A DNA stretch of 64,000 nucleotides. It comes from Delphinapterus leucas. Lineage: Eukaryota > Chordata > Mammalia > Artiodactyla > Monodontidae. This document shows positions 21,933 to 32,702 of this stretch, piece by piece. The notes beneath the pieces are model-generated. The model saw nothing but the letters and a program-made list of their open reading frames with translations, was not told where the DNA came from and ran no database searches. How positions within the stretch are numbered: the first letter of the stretch is position 1; every line of letters begins with the position of its first letter. The stretch covers positions 17,437,407 through 17,501,406 of the forward strand of contig NW_022098001.1 of assembly GCF_002288925.2 (NCBI RefSeq). Direction: 5' to 3'. Both the position numbers and the translations under genes were made by a program.

Positions 21933-24031
21933 AGGCAGAGGCATTCAAGATGGTGGAAGAGTAAGACTTGGAGATCACCTTCCTCCCCACAAATACATCT
22001 GAAACATATCTACATGTGGAACACTCCTACAGAACACCTACTGAACGCTGGCAGAAGACCTCAGACTTCCCAAAAGGCAAGAAACTCCCCAAGTACCTGG
22101 GTAGGGCTAAAGAAAAAAGGAAAAACAGAGACAAAAGAATAGGGACAGGACCTGCACCTCAGGGAGGGAGCTGTGAAGGAGGAAAAGTTTCCACACACTA
22201 GGAAGCCCCTTCACTGGCAGAGATGGTGGGTGATGGGCAGGAAGCTTCAGAGCCACGAAGAAGAATGTAGCAACAGGAATGCAGAGGGCAAAGTAGAGAG
22301 ATTCCCACACAGGATCACTGACGACCAGCACTCACAGCCTGAGAGGCTTGTCTGCTCACCTGCCGAGATGGGTGGGGGCTGGGAGCTGAGGCTCTGGCTT
22401 CGGAGGTCAGATCCCATGGAGAGGACTGGGGTTGGCTGTGTGAACACAGCCTGAAGGGGGCTAGTGCAGCACAGCTAGCCAGAAGGGAGTCCGGGAAAAT
22501 GTCTGGAGGCAAGAGGCCATTGTTTCAGGGTGCGCAAGGAGAGCGGATTCAGAGCACCACCTAAATGAGCTCCAGAGATGGGCACGAGCTATGGCTATCA
22601 ACACGGGACACCAGAGATGAGAATGAAGCACTAAGGCTGCTGCTGCTGCCACCAAGAAGATGGTGTGCAAGCACAGGTCACTATCCACACCTCCCCTTCT
22701 GGGAGCCTGTGCAGCCCACCACTGCCAGGGTCACGTGATCCAAGAACAACTTCCCCAGGAGAATACATGTGCACCTGTTGCAACATCACACCAGCCTCTG
22801 TCACCATAGGCTCACCCTGCATTCCGTATCCCGCCCTTCCCCTGGCCTGAGTGAGCCAGAGCCCCCTAATCAGCTGCTCCTTTAACCCTGTCCTGTCTGG
22901 GCAGGAACAGACACCCTCAGGTGACCTACGCATAGAAGTGGGGTCAATGCAAAGCTGAACCTCAAGACCTAAGTGAACAAAGAAGAGAAAGGGAAATTTC
23001 TTCCATCAGCATGAAGAGCAGCAGATTAAATCTCCACAGTCAACTTGATGTACCATGTATCTGAGGAATAACTGAATAGACAATGAATCATCTTAAAATT
23101 GCAGTGGTGGAATTTGGGAGGAACTGTAGACTTGGGGTTTGCTGTATGTGACTGACTAGTTTCAAGTTTTATGTTTATCTCAGTTTAGTATTTACAGTTT
23201 ATTATCATTGGTAGATTTGTTTATTGATTTGGTTGCTCTCTTCCTTTTTCTTTTTAATATAGGATATATATATTTTTTTCCTTTTTCAATTTTTGTGAGT
23301 GTGTATTTACATGCTTCTTTGCGTGATTGTGTCTGTATAGCTGTGCTTTTATCATTTGTCCTCTGGTTCTGTCTGTCCATTTTTAAATTTTTTTTAAATA
23401 TAGCACTTATTCTCATTGGTGAATTTGCTTTTTTGGTTTGATTTCTCTCTTCTCTCTTCTTTTATTACTTTTTAATTTTTAATAAATTTTTATTTTAACA
23501 ACTTTATTTCTTTTTCTTTTCTTTTTTTCTTTCTTTCTGTGTCTGACAGGGTTTTGATACCTTGGGCAGGTGTGAGACCTGTGTCTCTGAGGTGGGAGAG
23601 CCAAGTTCAGGATATTGGTCCACCAGAGACCTCCCAGCTCCATGAAATATCAAACAGTGTAAGCTCTCCCAGAGACCTCCATCTCAACGCTAAGGTGCAG
23701 CTGCACTCAATGACCAGTAAGCTACAGTGCTGCACACCCTATGCCAAAAAACTAGCAAGACAGGAACACAACTACACCTATTAGCAGAGAGGTGACCTAA
23801 AATTATAATAAGATCCCAGAAACCCCAAAACACACAACCAGACATGGTAGTGCCCACCAGAAAGACAAGATGCAGCTCATCCACCAGAACACAGGCACTA
23901 GTCTCCTCCACCAGAAAGCCTACACAACCCATTTAACCAACCTTAGCAACTGGGAGCAGACACCAAAACAATGGGAAATACGAACCTGCAGCCTGTGAAA
24001 AAGAGACCCCAAACACAGTAAGTTAAGCAAA
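21933..24031 (+). promoter_or_regulatory. L1-C 5' UTR (former internal promoter)
   Basis: It begins 'aggcagaggcattcaagatg', with an AAGATGG block close to the 5' end, a position where primate L1 uses a YY1 site that sets the transcription start. The first ~1 kb is GC-richer and once CpG-bearing (many TG/CA remnants). A T-rich tract lies at 23,160-23,530, then the ORF1-proximal part with 'ctgaggtgggagagccaagt'. Open frames here of up to 100 codons are not coding. Whether it still drives transcription cannot be read from sequence. Confidence 0.7.
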
Positions 24032-24925
24032 ATGAGAAGGCAAACACAACAGCAGATGAAGGAACAAGGTAAAAACCCACCAGACCTAACAAATGAAGAG
24101 GAAACAGGCAGTCTATATGAAAAGGAATTCAGAGTAATGATAACAAAGGTGATCCAAAATCATGGAAATAGAATGGAGAAAATACAAGAAATGTTTAACT
24201 AAGACCTAGAAGAAATAAAGAGTAAACAAACAATGATGAGCAACACAAAAAATGAAATTAAATATTCTCAGGAAGGAATGAATAGCAGAATAACAGAGGC
24301 AGAAAAATGGATAAAAATGATCTGGAAGGTAAAAGAGTGGAAATAACTACTGCAGAGCAGAATAAAGAAAAAGAATTAAAAGAATTGAGGACAGTCTCAG
24401 AGACCTCTGGGACAACATTAAATGAACAAACATCTGAATTATATGGATCTCAGAAGAAGAAGAGAAAAAGGAAGGGACTGAGAAAATATTTTAAGAGATT
24501 ACAGTTGAAAACTTACCTAGTATGGGAAAGGAAATAGTCAATCAACTCCAGGAAGTGCAGAGAGCCCCATACAAGATAAATCCAAGGAGAAACATGCAAA
24601 GACACATATTAATTAAAACTATCAAAAATTAAATACAATTAAATTAAATATTAAAAGCAGCAAGGGAAACATAACAAATTAATACAAGGGAATCCCCATA
24701 AGGTAAACAGCTGATCTTTCAGCAGAAACTCTGCAAGCCAGAAGGGAGTGGCAGGACATATTTAAAGTGATGAAAGGGAAACACCTACAACCAAGATTAC
24801 TCTACCCAGCAAGGATCTCATTCAGATTTGACAGAGAAATGAAAATCTTTACAGACAAGTAAAAGCAAAGAGAGTTCAGCACCACCAAACAAGCTTTACA
24901 ACAAATGCTAAAGGAACTTCTCTAG
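24032..24925 (+). pseudogene. L1-C ORF1 relic (RNA-binding protein)
   Basis: The ATG at 24032 (aaaATGaga context) and the TAG at 24923 match the ends of ORF1 in the sister copies, giving the normal length of about 297 codons. A coiled-coil part (24,110-24,400) is followed by the RRM-like and C-terminal domains. A stop replaces a codon in the coiled coil near 24,199 (text 'gtttaactaagacc'), and frameshifts follow, so no full protein is made. The best frame is 24307-24537. It lies 58 bp upstream of the ORF2 ATG. Confidence 0.85.
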
Positions 24926-25005
24926 GCAGGAAACACAAGAGAAGGAAAAGAACTACAATAACAAATCCAAAAGAATTAAGGAAATGGTAATAGGAACATA
25001 CATAT

Positions 25006-25879
25006 CTGGTCAGAATGGCCATCATCAAAAAATCTAGAAACAATAAATGCTGGAGAAGGTGTGGAGAAAAGGGAACACTCTTGCATTGCTGGTGGGAATG
25101 TGAATTGGTACAGCCACTATGGAAAGCAGTATGGAGGTTCCTTAAAAAATTACAAATAGAACTACAAAATGACCCAGCAATCCCACTACCGGGCATATAC
25201 ACTGAGAAAACCATAATTCAAAAAGAGTCATGTACCAAAATGTGCATTGCAGCTCTGTTTACAATAACCAGGATATGGAGGCAACCTAAGTGTCCATCAT
25301 TGGATGAATGGATAAAGAAGCTGTGGCATATATATACAATGGAATATTACTCAGCCATAAAGAGAAACGAAATTGAGTTATTTGTAGTTAGGTGGATGGA
25401 CCTAGAGTCTGTCATACAGAGTGAAGTGAGTCAGAAAGAGAAAGACAAATACCGTATGCTAACACATATATAAGGAATCTAAGGGGAAAAAATGCCATGA
25501 AGAACCTAGGGGTAAGACAGGAATAAAGACACAGACCTACTAAAGAATGGACTTGAGGATATGGGGAAGAGGAAGGGTAAGCTGTGACAAAGTGAGAGAA
25601 TGGCATGGACGTATATATACTACCAAATGTAAAAAAGATAGCTAGCGGGAAGCAGCCGCATAGCACAGGGAGATCAGCTCAGTGCTTTTTGACCACCTAG
25701 AGGGGTGGGATAAGGAGGGAGGGAGACACAAAAGCTAAGAGATATGGGAACATATGTATATGTATAACTGATTCACTTTGTTATAGAGCAGAAACTAACA
25801 CACCATTGTAAAGCAATTATACTCCAATAAAGATGTTAAAAAATAAATAAAATAAAGTAAATAGTGTCTTAAATAAATA
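25006..25879 (+). mobile_element. L1-D: 5'-truncated L1 inside L1-C ORF2
   Basis: It starts abruptly in ORF2 C-terminal sequence ('ctggtcagaatggccatcat'), runs through the ORF2 stop and the whole 3' UTR, and ends 'ccaataaagatgttaaaaaa' plus an ATAAATA-rich tail. Open frame 25015-25473 (152 codons) encodes the Cys-rich domain with a C-x3-C-x7-H-x4-C pattern ([18 protein letters not shown]). Flanks 'aacatacatat' (24995-25005) and 'aacaaataaat' (25880-25890) look like a worn TSD. Confidence 0.85.
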
Positions 25880-26679
25880 AACAAATAAATAATTACTTTA
25901 AATATGTATCGATTAAATGCTCCCACCAAAGACATAGACTGGCTGAATGGATACAAAAACAATACCTGTATATATGCTGTCTACAAGAGACCCACTTCAC
26001 ACCTAGGGACACAGACAGAATGTGAGGGGATGGAAAAAGATATTCCATGCAAAAGTAAATCAGAAGAAAACTGGAGTAGCTATTCTCATATCAGACAAAA
26101 TAGACTTTAAAATAAAGACTATTACGATAGACAAAGAATGAGTGTACATAAGGATCAAGGGATCAATCCAAGAAGATATAACACTTGTAAATATTTATGC
26201 ACCCAACATTGGAGCACCTAAGGAGCACATAAGGCAAATGCTAACAGCCATAAAAGAGGAAATCGACAGTAACACAATCATACAATGGGACTTTACCACA
26301 CTACTTTCACCAGTGCACAGATCATCCAAAATGAAAATAAATAAGGGAACACAAGATTTAAATGATACATTAAACAAGAGGAACTTAATTGATATTTATA
26401 GGACATTCCATCCAAAATCAACAGAATACAATTTCTTCACAAGTGCTCATGGAACATTCTCCATGATAGATCATACCTGGGGTCACAAATCAAGCCTTGG
26501 TAATTTTAGAAAATTGAAATTGTATCAAGTATCTTTTCCGACCACCATGCCATGAGACTAGATATCAATTACAGGAAAAAACTTATAAAACATAAAAACA
26601 CATGGAGGCTAAACAATACACTACTTAATAACCAAAAGATCACTGAAGAAATCAAAGAGGAAATAAAAAAATACCTAGA

Positions 26680-26906
26680 TGGCTTCCCGGGTGACGCAGT
26701 GGTTGAGAGTCCACCTGCTGATGCAGGGGACACGGGTTTGTGCCCCGGTCTGGGAAGATCCCACATGTCGTGGAGCGGCTAGGCCTGTGAGCCATGGCCA
26801 CTGAGTCTGCACGTCCGGAGCCTGTTGCTCCGCAACGGGAGAGGCCACAACAGTGAGAGGCCTGCGTACTGCAAAAAAACCCCAAAAAACAAACAAAAAA
26901 ACCCCC
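26680..26906 (+). mobile_element. CHR-2-type SINE in L1-C ORF2
   Basis: It reads 'tggcttcccgggtgacgcag', with a B-box-like 'gggtttgtgccccggtctgg', then 'caacgggagaggccacaaca' and an A/C-rich tail. TSD: 'aaaaaatacctaga' before (about 26666-26679) and 'aaaaacctaga' after (26907-26917). It is in the same orientation as L1-C. The insertion point matches that of the SINE at 52047-52256 in L1-F. Confidence 0.93.
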
Positions 26907-29856
26907 AAAAACCTAGAAACAAATGACAATGAAAACACAATGACCCAAAACCGATGGGATGCAGCAAAGGCAGTTCTAAGAGGGAAGTTTATAGCACTAC
27001 AATCCTGCCTCAAGAAACAAGAAACATCTCATATAAACAACCTAACCTTACACCTAAAGCAATTAGAGAAAGCAGAACAAAAAATCCCCAAAGTTAGCAG
27101 AAGGAAAGAAATCATAAAGATCAGATCAGAAATAAAGGAAAAAGAAATGAAGGAAATGACAGCACAGATCAATAAAACTAAAAGCTGGTTCTTTCAGAAG
27201 ATAAACAAAATTGATAAGTCATTAGCCAGACACATCAAGACAAAATGGGAGAAGACTCAAATCAATAGAATTAGAAACAAAAAGGAGAAGTAAAAACTGA
27301 CACTGCAGAAATACAAAAGATCATGAGAGATTACTACAAGCAACTATATGCCAATAAAATGGACAACCTGGAAAAAATGGACAAATTCTTAGAAAAGCAC
27401 AACCTTCTGAGAATGAACCAGGAAGAAATAGAAAATATAAACAGACCAATCACAAGCACTGAAATTGAGACTGTGATTAAAAATCTTCCAACAAAAAACC
27501 CCCAGCACCAGAGGGCTTCACAGGCGAACTCTATCAAACATTTTCAGAAGAGCTAACACCTATCCTTCTCAAACTCTTCCAAAATACAGCGGAGGGAGGA
27601 ACACTCCCAAACTGAAACTATGAGGCCACCATCACCCTGATACCAAAACCAGGCAAACATGTCACAAAGAAAGAAAACTGTAGGCTAATATCACTGATAA
27701 ACATAGATGCAAATATCCTCAACAAAATACTAGTGATCAGAGAAGAAAAAGAAATAAAAGGAATCCAAATCGGAAAAGAAGGAGTAAAGCTGTCACTGTT
27801 TTCAGATGACATGTTACTATACATAGAGAATCCTAAAGATGCTACCAGAACACTACTAGAGCCAATCAATGAATTTGGTAAAGTAGCAAGTACAAAATTA
27901 ATGCACAGAATTCTCTTGCATTCCTATACACTAATGAGGAAAAATCTGAAAGAGAAATTAAGGAAACACTCCCATGTACCACTGCAACAATAAGAATAAA
28001 ATACCTAAGAATAAACCTACCTAAGGAGACAAAAGACCTATGTGCAGAAAAGTATAAGACACTGATGAAAGAAATTAAAGATGATACAAACAGATGGAGA
28101 GATATACCATGTTCTTGGATTGGAAGCTTCAACATTGTGAAAATGACTATACTACCCAAAGCAATCTACAGATTCAATGCAATCCCTAGCAAATTACCAA
28201 TGGCATTTTTCACAGAATTAGAAGAAAAAATTTCAGTTTGCATGGAAACACAAAAGACCCCAAATAGCCAAAGCAATCTTGAGAAAGAAAAATGGAGCTG
28301 GAGGAATTAGGCTCCCACACTTCAGTCTATACTACAAAGCTACAGTAATCAAGACAGTATGGTACTGGAACACAAACAGAAATATAGATCAATGGAATAT
28401 GATATGAAGCCCAGAGATAAACCCATGCACATATGGTCACCATATTTTTGATAAAAGAGACAATAATATACAATGCAGAAAAGACAGACTCTTCAATAAG
28501 TGGTGGAAAAACTGGACAACTACATGTAAAAGAATAAATTTAGAACACTTCTTAACACCATTCAAAAAAACAAACTCAAAATAAGTTAAAAACCTAAATG
28601 TAAGAACACTCTATGACATAAATCACAGCAAGACCCTTTTTGACCCACCTCCTAGAGAAATGGAAATTAAAACAAAAATAAACAAATGGGACCTAATGGA
28701 ACTTAAAACCTTTTGCATTGCAAAGGAAACCATAAACAAGGCAAAAAGACAACCCTCAGAATGGGAGAAAAATATTTGCACATGAAGCAACTGACAAAGG
28801 ATTAATCTCCAAAATTTAAAAGCAGCTCGTGCAGCTCATTAACAAAAAAACAAACAACCCAACCCAAAAATGAGCAGACCGCCTAAATAGACATTTCTCC
28901 AAAGAAGATATACAAATTGCCAAAAAACCGATGAAAGGATGTTGAACATCACTAATCATTTGAGAAATGCAAATCAAAACTACAGTGAGGTACCACCTCG
29001 CCCCAGTAAGAATGGCCATCATCAGAATATCTACAAACAATAAATGCTGGAGAGGGTGTGGAGGAAAGGGAACCCTCTTCCACTGTTGGTGGGAATGTAA
29101 ATTGATAGAGCTACTATGATGAACAGTATGGATGTTCCTTAAAAAACTAAAAATAGAACTACCATATGGCCTAGAAATCTCACTACTGGGCATATACCCT
29201 GAGAAAACCATAATTCAAAAAGGGTTGTGTACCACAATGTTTATTGCACCTCTTTTTACAATAGCCAGGATATGGAAAAATCTAAGTGTCCATTGAGAGA
29301 TGAATGGATAAAGAAGATGTGACATATATACACAATGGAATATTACTCAGCCATAAAAAGAAACGAGATTGAGTTATTTGTAGTGAGGTAGATGGACCTA
29401 GAGACTGTCATACAGAGTGAAGCATGTCAGAAATAGAAAGATAAATACCATATGCTAACACATATATGTATGGAATCTGAAAAAATAAAAAGTTCTGAAG
29501 AACCTAGAGGCAGAACAGGTATAATGACTCAGATATAGAGAATGGACTTTAGGACATGGGGAAGGGAAGGGTAAGCTGGGATGAAGTGAGAGATTGACCT
29601 GGACTTATATATATTACCAAATGTAAAATAGATAACTAGTGGGAAGCAGCCACATAGCATAGGGAGATCAGCTCAGTGCTCTGTGACCACCTAGAGTGGT
29701 GGGGTAGGGAGGATGGGAGGGAGATGCAAGATGGAGGAGATATGTGGATATATGTATATGTATGGCTGATTCACTTTGTTATAAAGCAGAAACTAACACA
29801 CCATTGTAAAGCAATTATACTCCAATAAAGATGTTAAAAAAGAAAAGAATATTTTT

Positions 29857-31757
29857 GAAAAGTTTTTCTGCATCTATTGAGATTGTCATATGGTTTTTAT
29901 CCTTCAATTTGTTAATATGGCATATCAAATTGATTGATTTGCATATATTGAAGTGCGCTTGCATTCCTGGGAGAAAGCCCACTTGATCATGGTGTATGAT
30001 CCTTTTAATGTGCTGTTGTATTCTGTTTGCCAGTATTTTGTTAAGGATTTTTGCATCTCTGTTCATCAGTGATATGGGCCTGTCATTTTCTTTTTATGTG
30101 ACACCTTTGTCTGGTTTTGTTATCAGGGTGATGGTGGCCTTGTTGAATGAGTTTGGCAGTTTTCCTCCCTTTGTTATATTTTGGGAGAGTTTAAGAGGGT
30201 AGGTGTTACCTCTTCTTAACTCTTTGATCAAATTTGTCTGTGAAGCCATCTGACCTTTTGGTTTTGTTTGTTTGGCAGGTTTTTAATCACAGTTTCAATT
30301 TCAGTGCTTGTGATTGGTCTGTTTATATTGTCTATTTCTTCCTGGTTCAGTCTTGGAAGGTTGTACTTTCTAAGCATTTTTCCATTTCTTCCATGTTGTC
30401 CATTTTATTGGTATATAGTTACTTGTAGTAGTCTCTCATGATCTTTTTGTAGTTCTGCAGTGTCAGTTGTTACTTCTTTTCCGTTTCTAATTCTATTGAT
30501 TTGAGTGTTTTTCTCTTTTTTTCCTGATGAGCCTGGCTAACAGTTTATCAATTTTGTTATCCTCTCATAGAACCCACTTTTAGTTTTATTGATCTTTGCT
30601 ATTGTTTACTTCATTTCTTTTTCATATATTTCTGATCTGATCTTTATGATACCTTATCTTCTATTTTCCTGCTATTTTTGAGTTTTTTCCCCATTGTTCT
30701 TATTTTTATTTATTTATTTTTTACAGCAGGTGGTTATTAGTTATCTATTTTATACATATTATTGTATGGGTTTTTTTGTTTTTCTTCTTGCTCTAATTGT
30801 TTTAGGTATAATATTAGGTTGTGTGTTTGAGGTTTTTGTTGTTTCTTGAGGTAGGGTTGTATTGCTATGAACTTCCCTCTTAGAATTGCTTTTGCTGCAT
30901 CTCATAGGTTTTGGATCGTGTTGTTCTTGTCATTTGTCTGTAGGTATTTTTTTTATTTCCATTTTTATTTCTTCAGTGGTCTCTTGGTTTTTTAGTAGTG
31001 TGTTGTTTAGCCTCCATGAATTTGTATTTTTTTATATAATTTTTCCAATAATTGATATTTAGTTTCATAGACTTGTTGTGAGAAAAGACGCTTTATATGA
31101 CTTCAATTTTCTTAAATTTACCTAGGTTAATTTGTGACCCCAGATGTGATCTATCCTGGAGAATGTTCCATGTGCACTTGAGAAGAAAATGTAATCTGTT
31201 CTTTTTGGATGGAATGTCCTGTAAATATCAATTACATACATCTGGTCTAATGTGTCATTTAAAACTTGTGTTTCCTTATTTTTTTCTTTTTGGATGATTT
31301 GTCCATTGGTGTATGTGGGGTGTTAAAGTCCCCTTCCATTATTGTGTTACTGTAAATTTCCCCTTTTATGGCTGTCAGCATTTGCCTTATGTATTGTGGT
31401 GCTCCTATGTTGGGTGCATATATATTTACAATTGTTATATCTTCTTCTTGATTTGATCCCTTGATCATTATGTCTTGTTCTTTTTTGTCTCTTGTAATAA
31501 TCTGTATTTTAAATTCTGTTTTTCTGTTATTAGAATTGTTACTCCAGCTTTCTTTTGATTTCCATTTGCATTGAATATATTTTTCCATCCCCTCACTTCA
31601 GTGTGTATGTGTCCCTAGGTCTGAAGTGGGTCTCTTGTAGACAGCATACATACAGGTCTTGTTTTTGTAGCCAGTTAGCCAGTCTGTGTGTTTCGTTTGG
31701 AGCATTTAATCCATTCACATTTAATGTAATTATTGATATGTATGTTCCTATTACCAT
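29857..31757 (-). pseudogene. L1-B ORF2 relic, 5' half (start, endonuclease, early RT)
   Basis: The ORF2 start codon of L1-B is at 31757 (reverse of ...ttaCCATtttctt). Endonuclease-derived frame 31259-31588 reads TIVNIYAPNIGAPQYIRQML, a typical L1 endonuclease stretch, and ends at a stop. The early RT part follows down to 29,857, where L1-C was inserted. At the position where L1-C and L1-F hold a SINE (30,934-30,952 here) this copy is empty. Confidence 0.85.
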
Positions 31758-31815
31758 TTTCTTAATTGTTTTGGGTTTGTTTTTGTAGGTCCTTTTCTTC
31801 TCTTGTGTTTCCCAC

Positions 31816-32702
31816 TTAGGGAAGTTCCTTTAGCATTTGTTGTAGAGCTTGTTTGCTGGTGCTGAATTCTCTTAATGTTTGCTTCTCTGTAAAGCTTTTG
31901 ATTTCTTCATTGCATTTGAATGAGATCCTCACTGGGTAGAGTAAGCTTTTAGTTTTTTTCTCTTTCATCACTTTAAATATATCCTGCCCCACACTTCTGG
32001 CCATCAGATTTTCTGCTGAAAAATCAGCTGATAACATTATGGTGATTCCCTTTTATGTTATTTGTTTCTTTCCTTTTGCTGCTTTTAATATTTTTCTTTG
32101 AATTTTATTTTTGATAATTTGTTTAATATGTGTCTTGGCATGTTTCTCCTTGGGTCTGCCCTGTATGGGACTCTGCCCTTCTTGGACTTGATTGTCCATT
32201 TCCTTTCACATGTTATGGAAGTTTTCAAGTAAAATCTCTTCAAATATTTTCTCATACCCTTTCTTTTTCCTTTCTTCTTCTGGGACCCCTATAATTTGAA
32301 TGTTGGTACATTTAATATTGTCCCAGATGTCTATGAGATTGTCCTCAATTCTTTTCATTCTTCTTTCTTTATTCTGCTCCATGGCAGTTATTTCCACAAT
32401 TGTATCTCCAGCTCACTTATTCATTCTTCTGCCTCCATTATTCTGCTATTGTTTCCTTCTAGAGTACTTTTAATTTCATTTATTGTGTTGTTCATCACTG
32501 TTTGTTTTTTCTTTAGTTCTTCTAGGTCCTTGTTAAACGTTTCTTGTATTTCCTCTCTTCTATTTCCAAGATTTTGCATCATGTTTACTATCATTATTCT
32601 GAATTCTTTTTCAGGTAGTTTACCTATTTCCTCATCATTTTTTTGCTCTTGTGGTGTTTTTATCTTATCCTTTGCCTGTAAGATATTTCTATGTCTTCTC
32701 AT
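31816..32702 (-). pseudogene. L1-B ORF1 relic
   Basis: The ATG is at 32702. The first 93 codons are open (32421-32702) and encode a K/E-rich, coiled-coil-like N-terminus beginning MRRHRN. RRM-type frame 32206-32397 contains IQIIGVPEEERKKKGYEKI, and the C-terminal frame is 31816-32037. Stops and frameshifts separate these blocks. Order and length agree with the ORF1 of L1-C and L1-E. Confidence 0.87.

Larger units (their letters stand above)
24984..29480 (+). pseudogene. L1-C ORF2 relic, interrupted twice
   Basis: ORF2 starts at 24984 (ATGGTAATAGGAAC). After seven codons it is cut by L1-D (25006-25879) and resumes at about 25,891. The endonuclease (25,891-26,580) is followed by a CHR SINE (26680-26906) and then the RT. 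At about 27,735 the text jumps from an early RT block ('cctcaacaaaatactag') straight to a late one ('atcagagaagaaaaagaaat'), a deletion of about 0.37 kb compared with L1-E. The catalytic motif reads F-S-D-D, not F-A-D-D (open frame 27733-27993). The Cys-rich C-terminus lies near 29,030-29,110. It is inactive. Confidence 0.85.
21933..29846 (+). mobile_element. L1-C: full-length L1 nested in L1-B
   Basis: It contains 5' UTR (21933-24031), ORF1, ORF2 and a 3' UTR ending 'tactccaataaagatgttaa' plus an A tail. It lies antisense inside L1-B ORF2: L1-B text ('atcataaatgggtgatgaaa') stops at its left end and resumes on its right ('tctgcatctattgagattgt'). Its own ORF2 holds L1-D and a CHR SINE and lacks part of the RT. 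It is younger than L1-B by nesting. Confidence 0.92.

Noticed and set aside
22173..22933. Overlapping 60-100-codon frames on both strands
   Set aside because: All fall in the GC-richer L1-C 5' UTR and have no conserved protein content.
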